Assembly: GCA_026545765.1 (NCBI GenBank)
Contig: CM048842.1
Span: 16,456,667-16,520,666, forward strand
Length of the DNA stretch: 64,000 nucleotides
Origin: Plantago major
Lineage: Eukaryota; Streptophyta; Magnoliopsida; Lamiales; Plantaginaceae
Reading direction: 5' to 3'
Position 1 is the first letter of the stretch, and each line of letters starts with the position of its first letter. Below are positions 35,561 through 46,302 of this stretch, one piece after another. The notes under the pieces were generated by a model. It was not told the DNA's origin. It worked only from the letters and a program-made list of their open reading frames with translations, and did no database searches. Position numbers and translations under genes: made by a program.

Positions 35561-36064
35561 CAGAAAAAGCAACATTACAGACAATCTTTTCCCTAGGAGC
35601 CCAAATTCTCTTATACTTTTCTCTAGAGTTTTTCCTAGTTCGATGGGTTTACCATTACGATAAAGGATGTTGAAAAGCGATTTAGAAACAAACTTCCTGG
35701 AAACAGACAATGTTGATGTCGATGTTGACTCAACAGAGTGCTCAACATTAGATTTTTTATTCTGCTTAACAGGAGCACCCAAAGGAACAGATTTTGGAAC
35801 ATACACTTTAGGAGAGACAAAACAAGAGGAACTTACAGATTGGCAGATTGTTGCATATCTTACCGTGTCCTTGTAGTTTTTCCGAGTGTTTCCTCTTAAG
35901 GTCATTCTCCCACTGGTGCTTCCGATGACTTGAGAACTTAGATGATCTTTGCGAATCCTTGGGGGTGGATCACGTCTGATGGAATCCAGAGGCACAGTTC
36001 GTTCCAGAACAGGTTCATCTTCACTTTCAAAGACAGATTCATCTGATGAGCTCTCCCCCTGCAA
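35561..36064 (-). pseudogene. Element C linker between integrase and downstream parts (fossil)
   Basis: A Ser/Asp-rich acidic stretch followed by RRDPPPRIRKDHLSSQVIG, the type of linker that precedes RT in Copia polyproteins. It ends in a basic Ser/Val-rich part that includes VEHSVESTSTSTL, an encoded copy of the palindromic mini-repeat. Confidence 0.7.
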
Positions 36065-36181
36065 TGTTGGACGCGATGTTGACTCAACATTGTGATCAAC
36101 ATTGACTCCATCTTCTCTTACAGTAACTGGGACTGGGGAATCTGGTATAGTTACTGCATCTGATTTAGTAATTGCTTCGAT

Positions 36182-37321
36182 TCAAGAATCATATTCGCAC
36201 AAGACTGTCTCATTTTGCTGTTTGTCACAAGACATAGAGTCATCAAAGGTAACATTAACAGATTCTTGAACTGTTTGAGTCCTTGAATTGTATATTCTAT
36301 AAGCATGGCTATTAAGAGAATAACCTACAAAAATCCCTTTATCACTCTTAGCATCAAACTTGCCTAAAGGTTCTCTATCATTGAGAATATAGCAAACACA
36401 CCCAAACACATGAAAGTACCTAAGATTAGGTTTCTTGCCATTAAGAATCTCATAGGGAGTGGTTGAAGTTCCTGGTCTAAGGTAGACTCTATTTATGATG
36501 TGGCACGCTGTATTTCTGACTTGATCACAATCTTTTTGAGAGGTTCATGGAACTTAACATAACCCTTGCCATTTCTTTAGGGTCCGATTCATTCTCTCAG
36601 CCACTCCATTCTGCTGTGGAGTTTTGGGTGCAGAAAACTCATGAAAAATTCCCTTCTTGTCACAAAACTCAGCAAAGGTTTGATTCTCAAATTCCCTACC
36701 ATGGTCGGACCTAATGCGTTGAACAACAGTAGCATATTGATTGTTAAACCTAGCATACAGTTTCTTGAAGGAATCAAAAGTTTCAGATTTTTCTTTTAAA
36801 AAGTTTACCCAAGTAAATCGAGAAAAATGATCAACTATGACATAGATGTACCTCTTACCACCTAGACTTTCTACCTCAATTGGTCCCATCAAGTCCATAT
36901 GTAAGAGTTCGAAGCAGTTGGATGTACCTGTTTTCTGCCCTTCGGTTTGTAGGGATGTATGCACAGCTCTAGTTTGTTTACCTTTTAGGCAGTCACCGCA
37001 CACTTGCTTTCCGGCATTGCTCAGCTTCGGCAGTCCTCTAACCGCATCCAGTTTGATGAGCCTTTCAATGTTCCTATAGCTTACATGGCCAAGTTTCTTG
37101 TGCCAAGTCACAGCTTCATCATCTCTTGCCACAATTTGTTCGTCAGTGAGTTCTTCTTCAATAGAATGATCTGCAGACAAATCAACAGAACCATGCAAAC
37201 AGTAGACATCGGTAGACATTGAGTTTTCAGAGTCGGAAACTTTTTCCCTGAATATTTCTTCGCACGCGTCATGAGTCATCATAATCAAAGAAGAGGATCT
37301 GAGACGATGTTGAGTTTTCAT
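36182..37321 (-). pseudogene. Element C GAG-pre-integrase and integrase (fossil)
   Basis: GAG-pre-integrase TWHKKLGHVSYRNIERL with CGDCLKGKQTR, the core HMDLMGPIEVESLGGKRYIY, DHFSRFTWVNFLKEK, RSDHGREFENQTF, TPQQNGVAERMNRTL, and the C-terminal FGCVCYILNDREPLGKFD. Broken. Confidence 0.9.
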
Positions 37322-37419
37322 TGTTGACTAAACATCGATTTCCAACATCGTCCAGAACAGAGGACAGAGCTGCAACACGACCTTCTGAAGCATCAGATTC
37401 ATGTTCATCACCTGAAACA

Positions 37420-38439
37420 TCACTGAGACAAGCAAACAAATTTTTTCTTCTTACGAAGAGAGTTAGCACATTCATTCTGATAATGTCCCCATCCTTGACA
37501 TTCAAAACATCTAACTTTGCTAAGTTGAGCAGGACTTAAACTAGGGGAATCTACAGTCTTTTTAAACTTGTTTGTGCCTTTTGAATTGCTTGAAGAGCCT
37601 TTGTTAGAATTCTTTCTAAGGCTGGTTTTGTTGAACTCTCTACACAACCTATCAAGAGCTTTATCGAAATCTTCTTCAGTCATCTCATCAGATTCATCAC
37701 TACTGCTATTAGACTCAGGGATTTTTGATTTGGAGTGCATAGACATACTAATAATTTCCGTACCATTGCGCTCATTCTGTTGAATTTCAAAATTCTTTAA
37801 ATTGTTCATCAAGGTATGAAAATCCATAGCTGCCAGATTTTGAGTATCCTCCAAAATCGTTCTTTTTATATCAAACTTTGAAGAAAGAGATCGAACAGCT
37901 TTAGAAATCAATTGTTTATTTGACATGGCATCTCCAAGAAGTTGAATATCATTAGAAATAGTGAGAAGCTTGTCAAAGTAAGAATCAATTGTTTCTTCTT
38001 CCTTCATTCTCAAGTTTTCAAATTTAGACCAAAGAAGTTGCAATTTAGTTTGTTTGATACTATTATCACCTTCACAAAGATTTTGGAGTAAATCCCAAGC
38101 TTGTTTAGCAGTAGTGCAATTTTGTATGAGTTTAAACATATGAGGATCAACATGAGAGAAAATTGCATTCAAGGCTTTTTCATTGTAAGAGCTAGCAAGA
38201 AAATCATCACTTGACCATTGAGCTTCAGGTTTTGGAACGACATCTCCATCAGCATCTGGTCCTATGGTAGGCCACGTGTAGCCTTCAAGAACGGATTTCC
38301 ATGCACGCCCTTCAATTGATTTAATGTAGGTTCTGACCCTTATCTTCCAGTAGTGGTAGTTCGACCCATCTAGCACAGGTAGTCTGTTGACACTTGAATT
38401 GATAGCGTCCATCGTAGTAGTACCAAATCCAGACACCAA
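37420..38439 (-). pseudogene. Element C gag (fossil)
   Basis: It starts MVSGFGTTTMDAINSS just after the primer site. It has the Copia gag domain (LDGSNYHYWKIRVRTYIKS, AWDLLQNLCEGDNSIKQTKL, EEETIDSYFDKLLTI) and a CX2CX4HX4C knuckle (CFECQGWGHYQNEC) near 37500. Coats genomic RNA and forms particles in living relatives. Confidence 0.9.
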
Positions 38440-38453
38440 TTAATTAGGTGGCT

Positions 38454-38466
38454 GGCTCTGATGCCA
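38454..38466 (-). other. Element C primer-binding site
   Basis: The minus strand reads TGGCATCAGAGCC, close to the initiator tRNA-Met complement, two bases inside the 5' LTR. Confidence 0.9.
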
Positions 38467-38468
38467 CT

Positions 38469-39401
38469 TGTTAGAACTGTAGGACTGGGAATTGGTACTT
38501 CTGGACAGTTTTGAACGATGTTGACTATTGATGTTGAGTCAACACCGTTACGACAACAGTGAACAGTGTTCAACTAAACTACGACAACAGTAAACTGTAA
38601 TCGACAGAACTCAATAAAGTGCAGCGGAATAAAACTGAACACGAGATTTCTAAAGCCGGTATATAAAGATACCGACGGTGCCGTAGCAAAACTTCTACTA
38701 AACTTGAAAAGTAGAATTACAAAAAGAAGTTTAATTCAATCACAAACGATTGACTAAACTTACAGAAAACTAGACCTAGAACAGATAAGAAAAACCTATT
38801 CTAGTTCAATGATACTAGAGTAATTCTCAATCTTTAGAGAACACTCACAAGTAAACACCGAGGTAAAGGTCTAGTAAAGCAAGACGCCTAAAACAATATA
38901 ATGTTCTCTTCTTTTGTTCTTAGCATCGGCAGCCTTGCAACGCCTCCTTCTTCCAATATATATAATTGCGACATCTGACGTCCAGGAAGGAAGAAGTCGG
39001 TCAGCAGGCCCAAGTCTAAACCAACTTGGATTCTATGATAAGGAAACTTCCTTTGATGTATTAATGGTATAAGGAGTCTTCTAGATATCAATCTCTTTCA
39101 AATCTCACTTTCCTTATAGCATCAAATTCTTCCTTGAATCATTATGGCAGCTTCCTTCTTGCATTATGCTTCTTATTTTCCTTTTTGCTACAAAGCTGCT
39201 TTTGCTACAAGAATCGCTTCATGGTGACGTTTTGGTACGATGGATCGCTACAAGAACAATCGTGATCCATTAAGCATGTTGAAGCCCAACTTGATATATC
39301 CTACAAAATAATCATAGAAAAACAACTACAAACGTTGAACCGGTTAATAAACGAAGAAAGGCCGAATTAACAAAACAAGTGCAATATAAATTGCACTTTC
39401 A
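38469..39401 (-). repeat. Element C 5' LTR (minus orientation)
   Basis: About 933 bp; the plus strand reads TGTTAGAACTG...GCACTTTCA. It matches 31795-32706 and 62621-63551. TATA-like sequence on the minus strand near 38958. Confidence 0.95.
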
Positions 39402-41636
39402 GCATGTATCCTTCACAGAGGCTTCGATGGTCTACAAGGAGGTGCTGACCAGATAAGCCAAGAACGCTGGATGATGATGTTCTTGTTGAGCCAACAAGAT
39501 AAAAGGCTGGAAAACCCTTTTAATTGGGGGAAGTACGCCTTCATGAAATTTGTGAAGAAGATACAAGGCTTTGAGCCTAAAATCGTTAAGGAACTTGCTA
39601 AGCCAAAAGAAACAGCAAGCTATGGACTGAAAATATGCTACTTACTGGAATGTCTTGGCATTGAGCTCAGAGAGACGGCAGAAATTGCCAACAGTAACCT
39701 ACTCTACAAATATGAGTATACAAACATGATGAAAAAGGTTACTGGATCTCAGAAAGGTTCCAAGAAGCGAAAGACTGAAGAGGTATCTGAGGGAAAAGTT
39801 GCGACCAAGAAGCCCAGAACTTCACGGAAGAAGTCTGCTGGCAAATCAGAAGGCACACCCATTGAGGTTGTCGATTCCCAGATACCTGACGTCGCTACAG
39901 ATGAACTCATCAATGCTGCAAAAGAGGCATCGGCTACTGAACAAGTAGATTCAGCAAGAGAAAGTGCTTTCAGAAATGTGAAGACTATTACAGAAAGCCT
40001 TGCTGATGAACTCATAAATGCTGAGAAACTTCAGACTCTTTCTGCAGAAGCAGCAGGGATTGTTGATAACTCTGTTCCAGATTTTGATGACGAATCGAAC
40101 GAGGAGAAGATCCCATCCCCCAAGGTTGCTGAAAAAGTAACCAAGGCAAAGGGGAAGAACAAAAGGTCCAAGGTTGCTGAGAAAGCAACCAGCTCAAAGG
40201 TTGCTGAGCAAGCACCTATACCAACCAGTATGATCATTGCTCAGAAGGATCTGGGAATGGTAAGGGACGATGATGTGTCATTAGCTGAAAAAGCTTTTCA
40301 TGAGGCAAGTTACACTGCTGGAAAAGCAGATGCCATACTAGGCCCATTGGCAGAGCTCACTGATAAGGAAAATGGACTTATCAAACAAAATCAGGAGCTC
40401 AAGGCTGAACTTCAGAAGTTGGTCACTGCCTACAACTACTTGCAAAAGAATTTTGAGTCCCTCTCAGATTCTTTTGTGGTACTTAGTCAGTCAACAATGA
40501 CTAAGGGGAAGAATTCGGATCTCAAGATCAAGGGGAGGAAAGAAGAAATCTAGAGTTGGTGCCGCTCAGAAAGGAAGAGGAAACAAGAAAACTTCCCAGT
40601 CACCACTCAGAATAAATGATCCCTCATCAAATCAAGTTGCTTTGCAAATAGTAGCTACTTCCCAGCAGCTAACTGAAGAAACTACAATGGTAACAAGGGC
40701 CATGGCAAAAAGACCTCCAAGGAGTACCAAGGCTCCAAGGAGAAGACAAGTAAGAGGGATTGATGAATCTTCTGAAGAAGAAGAAGAAGAAGAAGGCCAA
40801 ATCAAATCCCTGGGCAATGAAGAAGGCTGCAAAAGTCTCACAAGAATTAATCTTGATGATGATGAAGAGACTGATGAAGATGAAGCTCCTCTTCACATAA
40901 AAAAGGAAAATTGATAGCCTAACTTAGCCCATAGCTGCAAAGCCTTTAGCAGCTAAAACACCCTCTGGAAATACCAAGTCAATCCAGGGTGGTTCTTCAA
41001 GCAATCCCCCAAAGGAGAATTCTAGACAAAGAAGGAACAGGCTGAGAGCTGAACAAAGACAAAGTCAACTTCCACTCAGGCCAGAAGAAGCCAAAATTGA
41101 GTATGTGAAGAATGACAACAATTCCTCTGTCTAAAGGTGCATTAATCAGAAGAATGGCTACTGGATTCTGGAACTCAAGCACTTACTGGTAAATTCAAGG
41201 TTTCCAGAACCAATCCATAAACAGCTCATGGCATGGAGAAAAGATAAGTCAATCTTGATTAACACCAACCACATCAAAGCTTGGTTGGATTTTGAAGTAA
41301 TCAAGAGAACAGAAGCCATGAAGAAGGACCTCTCTGATGAATGTCCTTATGGAAAGCAAGATGATGTGCACAGAATTCCCAACATTACTGGAACATGCAC
41401 AAGAGCAAGACTTGCGGTGGAACCCTATAAGTCCTTCTACTTAACTGAAGATCAATACAAGGGTGACATCAGATATCTGAAGATCATTTATGAATACTTC
41501 AAGCTATCAGATATCAAAATCGAGCATGCCTGGAAGTGGGGAAAGTATCTGTGGGTCAAGCATTTTATCAAGAGAAATCCCACCAAAACCTACAAGGAAG
41601 TCTGTGGATTTGCCAGAGACACATAGATGATTGTCA
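39402..41636 (+). pseudogene. Element A third ORF, 3' part (fossil)
   Basis: It continues from the insertion site of C. The first part has ENPFNWGKYAFMKFVKKIQGF and LLECLGIELRETAEIANSN, then a KKRKTEE nuclear-localisation-like stretch, Lys/Ala/Glu-rich repeats (KVAEKATSSKVAEQA), a coiled coil near 40340-40480, a basic RRRQVRG followed by a poly-Glu run, and a final globular-looking part (DDVHRIPNITGTCTRARLAV). I recognise no named catalytic domain. Broken. Confidence 0.6.
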
Positions 41637-42058
41637 GAACTCTTCTCTATGACTACTCTGATGATATCAAAAGGTTTGGTGATAGGAAATTTGCAGACTG
41701 ATCCATGGAGCTGTTTTGAAGACTTGAAGACTTGTCATTTAGAATGTTCACTTGGAGCTTGGTAACTCCTGTTGTTCAATTTGACTAAGTTGTTTCTGTG
41801 ATTTTGCTGATTGATCTTTTCTGTTAAATCTTGAAAAAGTTATCTGTAAGCTTTCTCTGTATCATATCTGATGAACTTACTCTCAGATATCATTTTATAT
41901 AAAAGATAACTTGTCAGCAAAGATCACACCTTGTGATTTGGTTGATGTTTACTTTCTGCACTTAATATATGAATTAAAAGATCATAAGAAATGATTAAGT
42001 GGTGGATTGTTTCCTCATCCATATTTGTAATAGGTCAGATAGTCATCGTTGACTGATC
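41637..42058 (+). other. Element A 3' untranslated region
   Basis: T-rich, with no coding sequence recognised; it leads into the polypurine tract. Confidence 0.7.
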
Positions 42059-42073
42059 AAAATGGGGGAAATT
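42059..42073 (+). other. Element A polypurine tract
   Basis: AAAATGGGGGAAATT directly before the 3' LTR is the expected plus-strand primer site. Confidence 0.88.
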
Positions 42074-43680
42074 TGTTAGGAATATCTGTTTAGGTTTTGA
42101 TCAGCAACCTAATGACTTATCTTAGCTCAGAAAGGTGATTAGTACTCTTAGTTCACTTGAACACTGTAAAAGAGGAAACTCACTAAGTATGATAGTCTAG
42201 CAAATCTTGTATAGGATGTTAGGTCTCGAAATGTAATTTTTATTTTCTGAAGAAGACCAAGAAGAAGGCATCCAACAGAAAAAGTTCAACGGATTTGAAG
42301 ATTTGAAGACTGCACAAGATTGCTGAAGATAAGGGTTTTTCAGATACCTATGTCCAGATAACTTGGAGAAACAAGTGTTTGAAACACACGAGTTGCAAAA
42401 GATATCTGAGAATAAAAGGTTTCTGAGACGAGGAAAGTGCCCACAGATATCTACACTCAGATACCTTGGACATAAAATATTCTTCTAAAAAAGAAACATA
42501 TTATAAAGTTGTTTAAACAAGTGGTATGTGGAGCTATGATGATCTCTGGAAAAGAACGTGCAAAGCCTCAGAAAGCTTGCATAGTTCCGTTGGCACTACA
42601 GGACAAAGTATAGTACAGTGCATTAAATGCGCAGACAGAAATGTCTGAACAAAAGCTGTAGCTTCCGAAGAAGAAGACAAACTCACTGATTTATACTCAG
42701 ATATCAATAGTTTGAATTTGATTTAAGCCTAACGGATACTATTTAAACGGCACTCAAAATTCATCTATAAATATCAACACTTAGACTGCTTGAGAACACA
42801 CATTGAACTCCAAGAACACTGAATACTCACACAAGCGCTCTCAAGCAAACTACTTACCTTCAAGCTTTCTGTTACGACCAAAGCTCTTGATTCTAAGTAG
42901 CACAAAAGTTCTAAGTGTCCTGATCCTTAACGAGCATTGTTATCTGTGAAAGAGTTGAACTAAGATTTCATATCTAAGTTTCATTCTCTTGAACACTTAC
43001 CATAGACTTGGGTCAGTAGAGAACAAGATACCATACATTGCAAAGTGTATTAAGTATACTTGATTCACAGAGCTATCTGAATAACTGAACAAGTTATTAA
43101 AGAAGCTCACCTGACAATTTACCTTAACCAACACCTTAAACGGCGTGGAGTACAAGAAGTACTTAGTTTGGGAAACTAAGGAATAACTCCAAGGTTATTG
43201 AGCAAAGGAAGTACTTAGTTTGGGAAACTAAGGAACAGCTCAAAAAGGTTTCTGAGTACAGGAAGTACTTGGCTGTGAAAGCCGGGGAATAACTCAGGGG
43301 GAACACTTGGTTGGGAACCTAGTGCATTTAGGAATCAAGAAAAGATATCTGTAAGGTTACCTCATTTATCTTAGTGGATTCTAGGTCTGAAAAAGACCGA
43401 AGTGGATTAGTTAAAGCATTACGCCACCTTCAGATACCACTATAAAAAGACTTGTGTTATTTACTTTCTGCAGTTTATTACTTGTTTTACTTATATTGCA
43501 AAGTACTTACACTTATCTTGCTGAACACGTGCACTTATCTCAGAAGTCTTCCGCTCTCTGAAATTAAGCATCAGATATCTTCACAGATATCTGAGAAACT
43601 GTGCTTATCGACAAAAGTTTTAAAAGACTATTCACCCCCCCCCCCTTTAGTCTTTTACTTTTCCGTTATCTGGACCAAGA
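42074..43680 (+). repeat. Element A 3' LTR
   Basis: About 1607 bp. It has TATA-like CTATAAATAT at 42765, hairpins at 43162-43180, 43214-43232, 43268-43286 and 43306-43322, and a poly-C hairpin at 43622-43656. Followed by the ACAAC repeat. Confidence 0.95.
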
Positions 43681-43685
43681 ACAAC

Positions 43686-44012
43686 CCAGCTCAGAATGAA
43701 GTCGCAAGGATCTACGACCTTGAGATCCTTTAGAATAAACGGAGTGAGGCACTAGCTAGCATCCTTCGATACCAAGCCATGACTGCTCGAGCCTACAACA
43801 AGCGTGTCTTTCCCAAAGACATACAAGTCGGAGACTTAGTCCTCAGAAGATCTGACATCCTAAGCAATGTCGGGAAACTCAAGCCCAAATGGGAAGGACC
43901 TTACAAAGTTACTGGAGCCAGAGTCAATGGGAGCTTTTAGCTGGCAAACAACCAAGGGAGAGCCTTGAAGAGAACCTGGAATGCTAAGAATCTCCAAAAG
44001 TTTTATGCTTAG
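43686..44012 (+). pseudogene. B2 integrase, C-terminal part (fossil)
   Basis: The GPY-type C-terminal module (KLKPKWEGPYKVTGARV), ending at the conserved FYA terminus also seen in B1 at 12894. Separated from the core by element A. Confidence 0.85.
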
Positions 44013-44904
44013 GTTAACACTTCGAAGTTAGACTACGTCATATCAAAGTTTTTGTCATTTTCTTTATCCAGCCTCGAAGCCCACCAGTTGTACTTGAATT
44101 TCCGTCAAATCAATACAACTTTTTGCAAGGCAGAAAAAGCTATATTCACACAAACACATTGCCTCGGACCAATCAGAAAAGGTCCGAGCCAACTGGTCCA
44201 GCAAATATTTGAGAAATCAATTTCTCAACACAATAACTTATACCAGCCAGTTCGGATGAAGTGATATAACGAGTTGAAGAAAGGGGCAAACACTCAAAGA
44301 CCTTGTATTATTCAAGAAAGTACAAATTACAAAATTACAAACTCCGAATATACCCGTCCGAGTCATGTACAAAAGGAGAAATCTACCTTGTTCTTTACAT
44401 TACACAAAAGCAGTTCTTGCTGACTTGTTCGACATCCGGAACATGAAGACATGACCACTCCGAAGCCAAGCGTCCGAGGCAAGGCAGGAATAGCATGGAT
44501 ATCCGAAATGGGAGTCCCTGAATATCGACCCTGTGCGTTCCGAAGCAGGATAGCCAGCGAACAAAAGTTCACCTTCCGAACCAAACTTTTGGTGACACAA
44601 CGGCATCGGTCGCGATTTCCCAGTCACTAAGAAACCTCAGCAACTGGAAAAATGCGACCGATGCGATCGGACCAACCTAAGATGGTTCGACCGCATTGGC
44701 TGTAGAACTCGTGTTGAAACTTACGCATCACACGAGCTTAGCTTCGAGACGAAGAATCCGAGTGACAGCTAGTGCTACGGAGGTGCAGTCGATGGGCCTT
44801 CCGCAACTTCCACCACAACCACTTTCTCGGGAACAGATACCTAACGTGAGAAAATGGTAAATGGTGGAAGGAGCTGATATTCCATGAATATTTGAGCGTC
44901 CGAA

Positions 44905-45310
44905 ACACAGGTCTAGTAGCTCTCGGAACCAGCGAGCTAGCCTGCTTCCCCAGGGCTCAAGTCGTTGATACAAACTACAGCCCTGGAGAAAGAAGGCTAG
45001 CACGATGATCCGAGGGGAAATACCTCCGATAAGAATAAAACAGTGTTTGTGATGGAATTCTCTGAATGCACAAATGTTTGGTAATCCCCCGAGCCATCGA
45101 GCTAGTATGCTTCCCCGGGGCTCAAGATGTTGGTACCAACCACAGCCCCGGGGAAAGAAGACTAACCCGGCGATCCGGAGGAGAGGATGACGAGCATTTG
45201 AAGAACCTTAAAATCAGTGAGTTAATCTGCTCCCCCGGGGCTCAAGTCGTTAATATGAACTACAGCCCCGGAGAAAGAAGATTACCACGAGGATCCGAAG
45301 GAGAGTGATT
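44905..45310. repeat. Three hairpin-forming repeats (GC-rich)
   Basis: Units near 44930-45010, 45090-45190 and 45205-45310 each contain a left arm like CTTCCCCGGGGCTC and a right arm like AGCCCCGGGGAAAG about 20 bases later. In the middle unit the loop itself contains the palindrome GTTGGTACCAAC (about 45129-45140). Confidence 0.8.
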
Positions 45311-45510
45311 TCGAGTGACTTGATTTCATCGTCCCCAGCATGATCCGACCCAGAGAGGATTTCCGAAGCACCAAAAAAACCCTCAGAGGTGGATCACGCA
45401 TAGGAAAGGTGGCATAAACCCACTCGTCAGACATCCGGACCCCAGGATCCGAACCACCTATTACTATAAAAGGGATGGAATGATCTGACGAAAAGCCGTA
45501 CAATCTAGGG

Positions 45511-45551
45511 GTATATATAGAAGTGGAGAACCAATCACCACTCGACACGTG
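45511..45551 (-). promoter_or_regulatory. Candidate second antisense promoter in B2
   Basis: On the minus strand: CACGTG (45551-45546), GATTGG inverted CAAT box (45537-45531), CTATATATAC (45520-45511). The order and spacing match B1 at 13923-13883. Transcription would run into the hairpin repeats. Confidence 0.6.
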
Positions 45552-46302
45552 GCATATGACAGTTGGCGATGGGCTTGGGCCTGGACTTAGGCCCAACGGT
45601 TGGGCCGCTATTTGGCCAACCCAGAGTCTCTTCACATTTCCGGCCTTATTGAGTGAATTATTTTAAACTGTTGCCCGTTCGGATCCGTCAGCCCAAGGTG
45701 GCCGTGATAACTTTCGTACCAACTGTGATCCGTATCAAGTCACTAAACTTTTCTAGTATGATTGTCTCCTTTTTTATAGCTAAGACCCGGACAAACGCCC
45801 TGTCCGACCGAGCCAAAGATCGACCAATTGAATATTGCATTATTCCGGAAGCATTTGGTCTCGTGGACTCGGATCCACTGATTTGGAGCCACGACTCCGA
45901 ATCATTCGTGTTTACTTTGGGCAACTAACATTTGGAGATACGATTCGAACAAACGCCTTGTCCGACCGACCCATGAGAACCAATGAGGAGATTATTTTAG
46001 GAAAAATTGGCCTCGCGAACTCGGATCCATTACCCGAAAAAACCGAGCCAACGAAACTTGGGTCACTAATCTATCTTATAAATTTAATGCACAATGAGAG
46101 GCATGCATTTGGAAAGGCAATAACACAAGCCAATGATAAAAGTTGATCCGAGCCATCCACGAGCCCGGACCAACGACATAGATACCGAATCGATTATGAA
46201 AATCTGACAAAATAATTCATACAAAACAGTGATTACAGAGGGAACAACATTGTCTTAAGTTCCGAAGACCTGCATTACAGAATTCCGGGGCATACCCCGT
46301 CT

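Larger units (their letters stand above)
31795..39401 (-). mobile_element. Element C (Ty1/copia), minus strand, innermost
   Basis: About 7.6 kb, flanked by GCATG repeats. Reading on the minus strand: 5' LTR (39401-38469), tRNA-Met-type primer site, gag, integrase, a segment with protease-like sequence, an RT tail, RNase H, about 1.6 kb of non-coding sequence, polypurine tracts, and 3' LTR. The two LTRs look about 98-99% alike outside one short cluster, so it is the youngest element here. The order of parts is unusual and the RT catalytic core was not recognised; it looks non-autonomous. Broken. Confidence 0.92.
22816..43680 (+). mobile_element. Element A (Ty1/copia, SIRE-like), with C nested inside
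   Basis: It has LTRs of about 1.6 kb, a tRNA-Met primer site, gag with zinc knuckle and coiled coil, protease, integrase, RT, RNase H, an extra ORF in the place of the SIRE env-like ORF, and a polypurine tract. Without C it is about 13.3 kb, large for Copia but normal for SIRE/Maximus. It is flanked by ACAAC on both sides. The LTRs look about 96-97% alike by eye. It is structurally complete and broken in its coding part, with about eight breaks. Confidence 0.93.
44013..46302. other. B2 3' non-coding region
   Basis: No recognised coding sequence on either strand. It holds three hairpin-forming repeats (44905-45310) and a minus-strand promoter-like block (45511-45551). Confidence 0.65.

Noticed and set aside
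36846-37222. Plus-strand ORFs opposite the integrase of C, and the same at 61003-61379
   Set aside because: Antisense shadows of a recognised integrase; no motif of their own.
44905-45310. Repeats as a CRISPR array or intrinsic terminators
   Set aside because: This is plant nuclear DNA, units are three and diverged, and no spacers or associated genes exist.
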